This document shows positions 47,359 through 60,600 of a DNA stretch of 64,000 bases, in pieces. The DNA is from Triplophysa rosa (Eukaryota; Chordata; Actinopteri; Cypriniformes; Nemacheilidae), in the NCBI RefSeq assembly GCF_024868665.1, contig NC_079905.1, positions 1,549,042 through 1,613,041 on the forward strand, read 5' to 3'. A program made the translations under genes and the position numbers. The number at the start of each line of letters is the position of its first letter. The stretch's first letter is position 1. The notes below the pieces were generated by a model, which saw only the letters and a list, made by a program, of their open reading frames with translations, made no database searches and was not told the origin of the DNA.

Positions 47359-49313
47359 CATATTACAAATTATTTTATGTTATAGGCCTATGTATTAGAA
47401 ACACTGTAAATCACCCAAAGGTGTGCTGCTGGTTGCCATTATAAATATTTAAAGAGTTTCTTTGCAAAAACAGATCTCTGAACTCTGTTTTTACATTTGT
47501 TATGATGTTTTTAAATGTTTTTATTATGTTATCTTGTTTTATTGTGTTAGTTAGCTTAGAGTTATCAAACAACCCATCTGCAGTTTTATTGATATTGCTT
47601 GGAATGCACAATAAAAAAACATGATTTTTGAACATTTTTTCAACAATTGTGTTATCTGTTTTTGCAAAAAAACCTCATAATTGCATTCTTTTTTTTACAG
47701 ATCTGAATGCACCCGTAAGGCCAGTCACTATACATTTCAGTGTCACGTTATACTGTAAATAATGTCAAATGCAGTGTCTGTGCTGTTACTTTTATAAACT
47801 CGTTTTTTAACAAGTTGACCATGTTAAGCATGAGAAGCCTGCACGTTCAACAATGTAAAGAAGTCAGAATGCATGACATAGTATGTTAGCTCCACTTTAA
47901 CATATTTTAAACATGTGATGTTTAAAACCTGTCGCCCAGCACACAGATTTTCAGCATCATGACTTACATCAGTAAAGAATACGTGTAAGTAGCGTTTAAA
48001 CTGCGGCAGGAGGTTTGTGTTCACAGCTGTGTGTTTGAGGTGCAGGTGGGAAACCCGGAGAGACTTCAGATGAATGACGGGCTTCTCCAGGTAGGCGCAA
48101 GCTTTTTTTAACGAGGGGGATAATCTAAATGCTTCCTAATCTATTTACAAATGATGTTTGCCCTTATTTGTGGAGAACCTAATTACCCTTTTCTGAAAAT
48201 AGAGCTGATGTCAAACTCAGGTCCGACCACACCATTTTCCAGAAAATAAGCATCCTGTTTCAGACCAGCGGGTCCAGAGAAAAGCAAACCAAAGGAAGGA
48301 ATCGCTTTACAGCTGCAGGCAGGGCGGCCGATCTCCAGAGACACGCGGTCCTGCTGGCGTAGCTGCTTATGAAATAAATATTCACTTAACGTCGGATGTA
48401 CAAGATCTCAAGATCTTTCTCAGTAGACTGAACTGAAGAGATGACAGACGAGCGGATTGTGATTTGTTAAAGAGATAGTACAAACAAAACAGTTCTGTCA
48501 GTTATACACCCTTGTGTGGTTGTAAATCTGTATGTGGGCTTTTCTTTAGTGGAACATAAAAGAAGATATTTTGAGAAATGTCTTGGTGGTTTTGTGTTCA
48601 TACGACGGAAGTCAATGGGGTTCAGTGTTGTTTGATTATCAACATTCTTCAAAATATCAGGTTCTGAATGGCATGAGGATGAAAAAATGATTAAACTATT
48701 CATTTTTTAGAATATTAGTTCTGTGGCCTGTAAAAAACAGGACTCTAAATTTGTCAATAAACACTTTTGTCAAAAGCAAACATGTGTAACGTTTAGGCCT
48801 TGTTTCTATAGTATAATCCAATTCCTTTTGAATTATTTTCTGTGCATAACATTCTCAATGCTGTCAACAGATCTTAACTTTCACCAAACACACAACATTC
48901 CTTTTAAAACGTGAATCCATAAAAGCATCTATACGGTCATCTCTGTGGTCTCAGATCTGTTGGTCATACATCAGAGTCCAACACTCCCCTGATAGCGGTC
49001 AGAAGATCAGAGATGCTCTCAAGCACACTTCAAAGGGTTAACCTGATCCCTGGGATTTGCTAAAGCACATGAGGTTAACACACAGCGCTCCGCGACAGCT
49101 CCCTGACACGGACGGCAGTGTGGGAAAAATGTGAGAGAAATAAAGAGGCCGAGGTCAAACCTGCCAACACACTCCAGAGCCATGGCTGTGTTCTGTTTAC
49201 ACAAAATTACCTTTCAGCCCCACAAAAATCACCTTCAAACTCACAATAATGCAATAAGCCGGAGGAGAAACCACTTTTATTTGAAAACTATAATGTCAAC
49301 ATAAACATAAACA

Positions 49314-49326
49314 TGACCTTTGACCC
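49314..49326 (-). promoter_or_regulatory. DR1 nuclear-receptor site
   Basis: On the minus strand this reads GGGTCA-A-AGGTCA, a consensus DR1 variant. Confidence 0.4.
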
Positions 49327-50568
49327 AGGACATTTCATGCAATTATTGTTTCAATCTCTACAGCAACAGCGAATAATTAAACTCTATTTACATACCGCTG
49401 AAGTGAAAACAGGGCTGCTGTACGTACACGACCACGTGATGGTGAAAATGTCAATCATTGATTTATTTGGTGTGATTTGTTAACCGAACAATTCCTCATC
49501 CGGCCGTGACCGTGTGAAATGAGTTTAACACAGTGTGTGATCACAAAATGAGATTTACATTCACAAAATTTGATACATCTTTTGCATTCTTTCCTTTCGA
49601 TTTTTTATTTTGTTAAAGGACACAAGGCTGTGTGGTCGTGGCCTCTTTACTCCCTTTATTTCAATTTGGTTAAAGAAACGTCAAAACCAAATAACCTAAA
49701 CACTGTAGTATACTTCAGTATTTACTCTAGTAAACTTTGGTAAAAAAAATCCTAGATACTATAATGTTTCTAAACCTTAGTGTAGGAAATCTTAAAGTAT
49801 ACTACAGCATCAATTCACCGTATTTACTGCAGAATACTGAAGTATACATTAACAAAGTGTAGTAAGTACTGTATACAGTATACTATAATATATTACAGTA
49901 CACTACAATTTACTATAGTAAACACTAAAGAATACTTCAGTATTATTTTCATGTGAGACAAGAAAATAAGACACAAAAAAACTGTCCAAGAACAGACTCT
50001 TCATGTAAATCAACATGGAAAAATAGCAGGGGCGAAGCAATCGATTTATACATCTCTGTGAATATTTCCTGTGCTTCAAACGAAAGCAAATTTCACAAAT
50101 GCACATCCAAAGTCCCGATGTGATCAGATGATAAATCTCTTTTTTATCCTAACCAGACTGTGACAAGAAATAAATGACATTTTGTCAATTTCTTGCTTTA
50201 TGGTAAAATCTCATTGGTCCAAAATGTTGCTCTGCATAGCTTAAATATTGTATTCTGGTTAGAAACTCGGATGCAAATACTATCAGTCAGGACGATGTTT
50301 GGACAATTTTCGCCTCACGTCACATTGACGTTGACATGATTGACAGAAATATCTCTCGTATCAAACATTCAAAATCCCACAGACGTCAGTCTAACAGCAC
50401 AGTGATTCTGAGAGCGGTGTGGTGCAGACAGACGACCCTTCACACCTAGATCCTGCTACTGTTTGGTTATAATGTGGGGGGTAAATGAAGCTCAGCGGTC
50501 ATCGCTGCTCTTTATTTAGCTTCACACACAACAACAACAAGCAGAGAAGGAAGATCAGAGGCCGGCAG

Positions 50569-50581
50569 AGGTCAGAGGTCA
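50569..50581 (+). promoter_or_regulatory. perfect DR1 nuclear-receptor site
   Basis: AGGTCA-G-AGGTCA, about 570 bp beyond the hdac9b stop codon. Confidence 0.4.
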
Positions 50582-50961
50582 CGTACAGTGTCACACTAAC
50601 AGGGTCTGAGCGATTGAAGATGAAGTTTCAGTGAGGATGATGACGAAGAGTTCAGCACAGGTGCGTTTAAACCCCACATACCTGCAGAAACCTTTTAGCG
50701 ACACGTTTTCAACTTTTTATATTCCCTCTTTTTCTCTTTGTGTAACTGCCAGGGTCACATTTCACATCAAAACTAGAGAAATGACAAAAAAAAAACGGAT
50801 TTAAGAACAATGTGGTGCTATTTGTTGTACTGATTTAGGCCCTATTGAATGAATTTATTGACATTTTAATAATTGCATACAGAAATGTTGTACACAAAAG
50901 TATTCATTAGTACACCAAACACTAACATGGTGCAGAAATACTTTTTAACTATAATATTTCT

Positions 50962-50967
50962 TTTATT
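50962..50967 (-). promoter_or_regulatory. hdac9b: hdac9b poly(A) signal (candidate)
   Basis: AATAAA on the minus strand, 184 bases past the stop codon. It would end the short MITR-like transcript. Confidence 0.45.
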
Positions 50968-51150
50968 TCTTCACATTACAATGAAAACGAGATTTCTGTG
51001 AATCAAGGAATATTGAGGGAAATGTGCTGAATTGCGATGAAAATATTGTAATAATAACAAACCTGTTAATCATCCTAATCCTAGTACTCAATTGAGGTGA
51101 AATGTGACCTGATTTTCGACATGTTTCATAACTTCCTCTCTCTTTGTCTC

Positions 51151-51423
51151 TCAAACATCAGTTTCCGTCATATTTTGCAGCCGGCGTTCAGCATCGCTCC
51201 GTCTCTCCTGTTCTTCACCTGTCTCTCTCTCTCGCTGCTGGCCGCTCTCTCTCTCTGTCTCCTGCGGCTCTTGTTTCAGTCTCATCACTCCCGTGTTGTG
51301 TAAAGTGTTGCTCCGGATCACTCCAGCAGGAGGAAACGTCACCTCTGATGAAGAGCCCTCCTCATCTTCCTCCTCCAGATGAGTGCTGGCGTTCCTCAGC
51401 TGCTCTATAGACTGAGACAGAAC
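51151..51423 (-). CDS. hdac9b: hdac9b terminal exon I
   Basis: Acceptor TTTTCTGTAG. Encodes [19 protein letters not shown], then [10 protein letters not shown] and an Arg/Glu-rich end finishing MTETDV and TGA (51153-51151). A strong internal donor CAG|GTGAAG (after 51219) could splice onward to further exons if any exist. Confidence 0.88.
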   Translation of the reverse strand, partial: VLSQSIEQLRNASTHLEEEDEEGSSSEVTFPPAGVIRSNTLHNTGVMRLKQEPQETERESGQQRERETGEEQERRSDAERRLQNMTETDV

Positions 51424-54400
51424 CTACAGAAAAGGAGATTGTTTTGCCCTTCTTATCTTCATTGTTAAAAAAAAACGTTTAACAGTCTAAAGAACATTTT
51501 TTCTACCCTTATGGGGACATTTGGTACTCACAATGGAGGCGACACCTGTACACACACAACCGGTCAAAAGTTTTTGGACACCTACTCGCTTATGTGTTCA
51601 TATTTTATTAGAATAATAATAAACTCATCGAAATTATGAAATAAAACAAAGGGAACTGGGAATTATGCTGTGTTTGATCACCTTCATCTTTAAATAAAAT
51701 GTTAGTTTTCTCATGAAATGTATGTGTGCAAAATTGTATTTTTGTCTAATTTCAGACATTTAAGCATACACCTTCAGATCAAATGTTAACAATGGAAACA
51801 TTTCACTCAAGTGTCCAAAACTTTTGACCGGCAGCATCTGTCTGAAGTTTTGGAAAGATGATGTTACCTGACTGATATGGACCTGCTGGTGGAGTTGCTT
51901 CTGCTTTTCCACAAAGTTGTGATGCTGTTGTTGGAGTACCAGCTGGGCCAGTGTGCTCTGAGGGAGCGGTGCCGACTGCGTTCTGTTCAGCGGCCGGTGA
52001 CGCGGTAACCTGGAGCGAGAGCGATCTTTCATCACCAGAGGAGACGGAGAGAGAGCAGGAACACTGCCTGTGACTGAGAGAGAGACATTAAACATGTGCA
52101 GCTGAATCATGAAACATCCATGGGCTTTTTTAATCAATAGGCAAAAATGTATGTATTCAGGAAAACTGTCATCAACTAGTCATCCTTTTAACCCTTTTGT
52201 GCCTAGTCCATTTTAACAAATTTATATTTAAAAGCACGAAGAAATGGTTTTACGTGCATTACACAGAGAGCATGTCAAACTTCTCAAACGCATTTCAACC
52301 ATACACTACCGGTCAAACGTTATTTGGACACTTGAGTGAAATGTTTCTCATTCTTTTTAACCTGAAGGCGTATGCTTAAATGTTTGACATTAGTGTAGTG
52401 CAAACATACATGTTTTTTCCACATTTTATTGAATAAAAAATGTTTTTGAAATGGATGACTTTGACTGAATAATGAAGAAAGAGCAGCCCACAAGAGCACA
52501 GAATAGATGGGAAGTCCTTTAATATCGTTTAAAAAGCATCTCAGAGAAGCTGCTTGAGAAAATGACAAGAAAACATTTCTGCAAATTCTAGTCAAAAGGT
52601 GAAGATGATCAAACGTAATTTTTTTTCTTCCTAATTTTGATGAGTTTATTATTATTCTTTAATGTAGAAAAAAATGAACACATAAGTGGTGAGTAGGTCT
52701 CCAAAAACGTTTGACCGACACGCAAAACACACAAAAACCATTTCAACTCAACTCCGTTTGGCTTTTTTATTATTGGCACATGTAATCTGTCAAAAGTGCG
52801 TAAACGGTCTGATCTCGCTTTCGTCTCATCAGTTGCTCACCAGGTGACATCATCCTCTGCTGTCTCTGCTCTTTCAGCAGCAGGTGTTGTAGAAGCGCCT
52901 GCTGGCCGTTGCTCGCTTTAGACTCCAGCGGGGCAGGTAACGCGAGTCCTTCCACGGTCCGATCCTTCAGCGCCGTACCCGTCTGACGGAGGAGAGAGAA
53001 GATCTCAACATGAACTCAAACATTTCTCATCAACTTCACCCACAATCTGATTATTTTACATTCACAATGCATTCATTTTGCACCTCCACACTCTTCATGT
53101 GGTGCAGTTACAGTCTCATTTGTTTCTCTTTTGAATTCTCCTGAGACTATGTTGATACCTAAATACCCATCCGATCTCTTGAGCTTCGAAAGAGCAACAT
53201 CTGAGCGACATTTTCCTCTGGATGCGATAATAATCGTAAGTTACGTCTTATCAAACTGGACTGTTAATATTCCATCCTCTGGAAAACACGGACACGTTCT
53301 CCTATTTTTACATCATCGCCGACACCAAGTTTTCAAACCGACTCGCTCACATAATGGCGCCTGCCGCATCTGAAACATGAATAACCTCAACCTTTTTAAA
53401 ACCCGTCCCTTCAGCATTCACGTCCAGAAGTCGCACCAAATGACGGCGCTGCTTTTAGAAGTCCCCGGCGTGTCATTTAACTGCTTCAGTGCGAACGTGT
53501 TGAAAGTATTCTCGTCCTGACGGTAAAAGTGAGCCGTTGTTGGCGTGTTACACGGTTTCCAAACACCATTACTTGAACTTTTTTAACAGGCCGTGATGAA
53601 CGAGGGGCTAAACTGGCCCGCTGAAACCCTAAACCCAGGCTTCTTATTTACCTAAGGGCTAAAGATCCCACAGGTCAGAGGTCACGAGCCCCCGGGGCTG
53701 TACATTCATCCAGACGGACTCCAACACAACAAATTAGTTCAAGCCAAATTTAAGATCTGTTCCGAAACAACCGACTCCTCTTTCTCATCTCGGCTCCAAA
53801 TGCGCTCGGCAAATTCCTCATCAAGTATTTTGTGCTTTCTCCACAAATAGACGCGTCTCTGTGTCTCCTAAAATTACTGTACAGGCGTCCGGCTTTTTCT
53901 GTAGGATCTATTCATATCTGTTGCTCAGCAGACGAGCCGTCCGTCTGCGCCGCTGTTGTGTTCAACACATTTTTATCGCTCGAAGATTTCTCCTTTATAG
54001 CTCGGAAGAAGGTCTGGGACGGAATCAACTTCGTCTCAGACGTTTCGTCTGAAACACGCAAAATTCTTCACAACTTTGAAGCAGCTTTCGTGGATTGAAT
54101 AACTCGGATCAAATGGACTTGGGAGAATTGTATGAGAAATGATCGAGTTCATGTTGGAGACGTTAGTGTCTGATGAATCTGAGCACAGAGACATTGATCT
54201 CCACTGAAACTCTAGAGATGTGAGAATATCGGAGTCGTTCTCAGGGGAAGAATATGAGAAGCGCACAACTTTCATTTCCGTCTCAGAGCAACAATTGAGA
54301 TCTCATGTGTGAATGATGTTTTGGCAGGAACGTTTTCAGCTGTAGTATTTGTTCGGACAATCTGTGTGATGTCATTGTGTTTGTGTGTGTTATGCGCTTA

Positions 54401-54640
54401 CACAGATGTGCGCGTGGGCCGGATGAAGACCCAGCGTGAGGTTTGGTAGAGAGGGAGACGTGTATAAATTCAGCAGGGACACGGATCCATCCGTTTGCAG
54501 GACGGCCCCCTGAGACAGACATCGCTGGAGGAGAGAGAGAGAGAAAAACCATTACATCACCTCTTACATAAGACACAAATTCAGGTGTGTGTGTGATTTC
54601 AGCTCTTGGTCTTGTAACAATCAACACTTGGGGTAGCAAT

Positions 54641-54695
<55 letters not shown>

Positions 54696-57600
54696 TCATC
54701 TGTAACAGTCTGTCTGCAGGAGGAGAGCGAGTTCTGCCGCTCGGCTCCGTTGGCCCGCTGTGAGGAAATGCTTGGGCAGAACTTCACAGGGGAACTAAAC
54801 CTCGGCCCCCAAACGCCAGCGCGGCCAGAAACCACAGCGGAAAAGAGCCGCCACAGTTAGTAACACAGTAACGCATCACACCTTCAAACCCCACAGAACT
54901 TATAAACATGATCAAACTAACATTCAGAATCACATGTAACATGTTTTGTGATGTTAGAAATGTTTCAAGACGAGTGTTCGTTCGGCAGACTGAGCCCCCC
55001 GGGGGCGTTTCTGTGTTCTCTCAGCGCGCAATGGATCGTTCCCTTCACCTCGCCGTCTGATAAGAGTAATGACGTCACACTGAAATCTAACCAGCGATTT
55101 TATTTGGTTTCCGGTTTTCAGGGAGGAGTGCAGTACCCGAGAATGCAGCCGACGCACGCAAACCCATGTGGAAAAAAATACGGCAGTAGAACACTTTTTG
55201 AACCTTACCATAGAAAATATTAGGGATGCACAGATATTGGATTAATTTAACACCATCGGCATATCGGTAATAGCATGAAAAAGGCCGATACTGGTGGTTT
55301 ATTAGGGCCCTATGATTTCTGTGATGCGCAAAACACAGATGGAAAGTAGCAAACACGCCAGAAAGTAGCACTGAACAGCTTATAAAATTAAATTTGTTTT
55401 ATGAATAGCGCTAATAATTATTCGGCTGCTGTTTAAATTTGCAATCTGCATGTTCTACGTGTGAATGAGTGGTGTGGTTTTGTGTAATGTTGTGGACTTT
55501 TTAGTTTACCTCAGGCGCGTTTTTTTTGTGTATATTGTTTTAATAGGGTGTGCCTCACACGACCTTTTTTATTATTAATGAAGAACAATTTGAACAGTAT
55601 TATACACCTCTGGCACATTTTACTGTACTGTTTCATTTGAGAGAAGCTGGTGTCAAAATTTGCGGCAAGCCGTCAAAATTAAAGTTCGTCGTCAAAATAA
55701 AGGTCTACTTACCACATGACAAAACTGCTACAAAAAAAAAAACGTACAAAACTAGTAATTAAATGCAAGTAGACTTAAAACAGCAAAAGAAAAAAAAAGT
55801 AAGATACTGGTTCATATTAACATAGTTGTACACCACAAAAAAATATACAAATAAAAACGGAAAAAATTGAATTTCGGAAAATATAAAACGGAATTTAGGA
55901 AAAAAACACAATGGATTTCATAGGGCCCTAGTTTATTAATTAACTGCATGGAGGCAATGAGTTGGATGTCTGAATATACACTTTTTTTCTCTGAGCAAAA
56001 TAATTACTGTAAATAGCAACAGCACAGACTTTATTTACATTTATTAATAGCATTTTCAAATTAGTCAAATTTGAATGAATGTTTTTAATAAAAGAAATAT
56101 TGGATAGCAAAAATCACCTTTGAAGATTGTCATGTTGTCTTATTGTATTTTTATCTTAACTTAGATTTACATTTAGGCACATTTACACTTGTGCCTCTCT
56201 TAAAATGTTAAATGGATCCAATTCATCTTCAGTAAAATTAATTGAATAGTATTGTATAGTACTGTATGCAATTGACCAACATTGGTATCGGAATCGGCAA
56301 AAAGTTGTTTGTTAAAATCGGCCCAAAGAAATCCTATTGGTGCATCCCTAGTAAATATTAAAATACAGTATAGTATTTAAAACAGTTTAACAAATCATTA
56401 TAAGTAATACTGTAGTATACATATACATTTGTTAAAATACAGTTAAAAATACTAAAGTATACTACAGTGCAAATCTCATATCAAAAGAAAAATCAATTCG
56501 AAAAATGTGTGGAAAACGTCACAAGGATGTCTTTGAGTTACTTTTAAAACATTTGCAAGGCGTAAAAGTGAGATAAAATTATTTGTCAAGTTTACTTCCT
56601 GGTGTTTGAATGAACACAGAAACATGTGTTTTACAGTCCTGTGATTTTTAATAAAGTGTTAAAATGTTAAAAATAGTTAAAAATTAAGTGGAAAAATACA
56701 ATTCTGAGAAAGTAATTTTCAGGTAAATCAAGAGTCAACTGATGCTCATCTTAAAGAAGGTGAGCTATTGAAATGGTTGGTACCTGGATTTGAGCCGTGG
56801 ATCGATACAAGGCTCCGTTCTCATTGTTGCACGAGCCAATAGGTGAGCTGGGTCCAGAACCTGCAGAGCTGTCATTGGCTGAGGAATCTAAAGTTAAAGA
56901 CAACAGAAAGTGAGTTCTGCGCTAATATAACATGAAGAATCACATTAGCTCAGTGTTTCGTGTCTCAGGTTGTTGTTACCCGTCAGTTCTAGACCTCGTT
57001 TCTTCAGCGGTGTGACAAGCACGCTGCCGTCTCTCCGGCGCATGGGAGCGCTTCTCCTCTCAGAAACCTTCTGCTTGAGTCTGGACCTCACCTTCAGATT
57101 GGGCTCGGATGCTGAACGATGACAGAAATCACATTTATCGTGACAAACTGATAAAAAAAATGCCAAAAGCATAGAGGATCAAAATGTGCATGTGTATAAC
57201 TATAAACTAAACATAAGTTATAACAAGATGTCAGAATTAGATGATATTGTATGGTTTGGTTATATTGTAACAGCTGAGAGGCTTATTGGTGTGCCCCTGC
57301 CCAATCTCCAGGACTTGTACAACTCCAGGGTCACATCATCAAAGACCCGTCCCACCCTGGACACAACCTGTTTGAACTCCTGCCATCGGGCAGACGATCC
57401 AGAACACTGCGCACTAGAACATCTAGATACAAGAACAGCTTCTTCTCGCAGGCCATCTCATTCCTAAACAGCTAGCACATCCATCATAACCTCCTAGTTA
57501 AGTGCAATATACACTACCCGTCCAAAAAAAGCCACACACTCAAATATTTTGTTGGACCTCCTTGAGCTTTGATTATGGCACGTGTCGTTTCGATAAGCTT

Positions 57601-60600
57601 CTGCAATGTCCAGAATGTCCATTTTTTCCTGGCCAGAGTTGCATTCATTTTTAGCCTCATATTTATTTTATATTCTTTTCTATTTCTCGTGATATGTGTA
57701 TACTGGGTGTTTAATAGCTCATGTAACCAGAACAAAATATGTTTGTGTGTGTGCACACTTGGCGAATAAAGCTTATTCTGATTCTGATATTGCCAGAGCC
57801 CTGCTGATTCCAACCCCATCATAAAACCATTCGAAATTCCCTTCAATTCCTCACCAGCCAATCACATTTTATTGTGTAAAAGCCAGTTTTTATGATCCTA
57901 TGACCAAATACAAATTAAAAGTTAATAAAAAAATTGAAATACTACTATACTGTCAACATAGACACACGACTGATTCTGTACACACGCATGTACACACATG
58001 CATGCACACGCACACACATGTTGGGTTTCCATGTTTTATGGGGACATTCCATAGACACAATGGTTTTTATACTGTACAAACTGTATATCATATTCCCTCC
58101 CCCTAACCCTAACAATCACACACAACTGTCTGCTCTTTTACATTTTCACAAAAGTTCATTCTGTATGATTTATAAGCTTGTTTCCTCATGGGGACCAAAA
58201 CATGTCCCCACAAGGACAAGGGTTTTGGATATTGCCATCTTTGTGGGGACATTTTGTCCCCGTACCGTAGGGTTTACCCTTCCCACACACACACGCACAC
58301 ACACACACACAGATAATATTCACACGTACAGTACACACGCATACACACACACACACATTATGAAGTAGCTCACAGAAGTTAATGTGTGGTCTGTATTCAG
58401 GTCTACTGAGGAATTCTGGGATATCTACCAGCTGTAATGAGGTAAGAACTGCATGATCAATTCCATCCTTCATCTGGATGACATTAAAACACAGTAACAA
58501 CTTAACTGCCTGAGAAACCAGTACCTGCCAACCACAAACCTCAATGGTACTGGTTTATGGTACTAACACACAGACACTGAGATACTGACAGTGAGCGAGA
58601 GATTTGGCCTGAGAATGGGGAAATCCTCTTTTCTTTCCCACTATGACTCCTGAAGTTCCAAAAATCCCTGGATTTCACCAGATCTACTGTGGAAATCCAG
58701 ACGCCGCACAGACGCCACCTACCGCAACACACAACATGACTATAACACACACACACACACACACATGTCGTGGTCTGACTGTGTGTATCTGGACAGAGAT
58801 GAAGGCAGATGAGGAAAATATAAACACACAGCCAAAGACTGACTGATTCTAATATGTTTCTGTTCCTACTGTGCACGATTCATCAGAACATTAGAATCTA
58901 AAGAAAACACAATGTTTTGTTCTGAAATTATTTCAACAACGTGTCATTTGCTCCACCTTAGAAATGTTTCTAAGTCGCGTTAACCAACAGACAGAAACAC
59001 TGATTTATGAATAATTGCACATTTTGAGAACGTAAAACACACTCACAACGCCTCACAATGCTGCGGAATCAAAATGTTTATAAAATGCGAATTATTATCA
59101 TATCATTATCATATTATCATATTCTTCAGCAATTTCATTGATTTCCTGTTTAAGAAGTAAACCCAGAGCCCTTAAATTAACCTTAAATTCACACACAAAA
59201 AAACGACTGTAATGAAACGGATGCCGTGATATACAGTCAGATTACAGTAATGAGCTAATATTGTAATTCATCCTCTGTGACACATGATGAATAAGCGCGA
59301 TTAGAAAAATACCGCACAAATATTTGCCCAGCAATTATCTGGAAGGATTTACACGTTTATAATTCGCAGGGAAAATACGCATGTGTTTACGTTGGGCCGC
59401 GTCATTACAGGGCATTTCCAACGCTGCCCGACTCAAACTTCCTTAAACAAACATGGCATGAGAAGGTGACTGCTGAGGGGGGGTCACAGAGACCCCATCA
59501 GCACCTGCACGGCTGACCAGCTCCATATGTTCATCCAGCACCGCTGCTTTACAGTGAGGAACGCACATGGTCCAAATGGTTGCTAAGGCGTTGCTATGCA
59601 GATGCTAAATGGGGTTACTAGGGTACACACATAATATTCTGCATACTATATTACAGCTCTTTTTTTAACATTTAGGATCACACCTTTACAATTTGAGGTC
59701 ACACCACTACAAAAAATAAGTAGGGCTGTCAAACGATTAATCGCGATCAATCGCATCCAGAATAAAAGTTTGTTTTTAAATAATATGTCTGTATACTGTG
59801 CTTATTCATTTTGTATTTATAAACACACACACACATATATACAGTATACATATTTAGGAAATATTTAAATGTATTAATTTATATTTACTTAAATTATAAA
59901 TAAATGTTTATAAAAGAAATTCTCATATATATGTTTTAATATATGCATGTAAATGTATGCTTTTATCAACACAAGATTAATATACACAGTACACACATGT
60001 ATATTATGTAAACACAAACGTTTATTCTGGATGCGTTCAATCGTTTGACAGCCCTAAAAATAAGTAGACTTCAAGTGCATATTTAAGCAAAGCAAGTAGG
60101 CCTACAGTATATTTTAAGTTTAAGTATATGTAGAGTATACTTTAGCAGTATGTACTATACTTGGGACTAAACTGGTCCACTTTTTAATATACAAAAGTGT
60201 CCTTTTTAAGTATCTAAGTACGTAAAGTAGACTGAAAATATACTAATAGCACACTTGTAATAGTGACACTTGCCTTTGAGTCTCTCCCACTGTTCTCTTT
60301 CCTAACACAAACAGACCTGTCGCCTGCACATCATGACCGCTCCCCCCCCACCTGTCAATCATTTGGCCGTGAAGGGTCCTGACCAGGGCAAAGAACAAGC
60401 ACTACCTTCATGATCCTCCCCCCCGCACCCCCCGCCTGGCAGAATCAAGCGGGACAGACGGGAAGTGGGGGACGGCTCCTCCAAAACTCATTTCAAATCC
60501 AGACAGGACAGTTTCATACTTTTAATACTTTTACATTGGCACAAAAGCACTCTTCAGCACGTTGAGTGTGGAGCACAATAGAATGGAGTTGTATTTCTGC

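Larger units (their letters stand above)
47360..50960. other. gene-free interval beyond hdac9b
   Basis: Includes a family A copy at about 48464-48720, a TACTATAGTA-rich stretch at 49680-49940, and GC-richer patches at 48290-48360 and 49010-49200. No HDAC catalytic-domain exon was recognised. Confidence 0.4.

Noticed and set aside
57186..57467. 93-residue open frame as a host gene
   Set aside because: The sequence corresponds to the 3' end of a LINE, with the typical AATAAAG..ATTCTG tail downstream.
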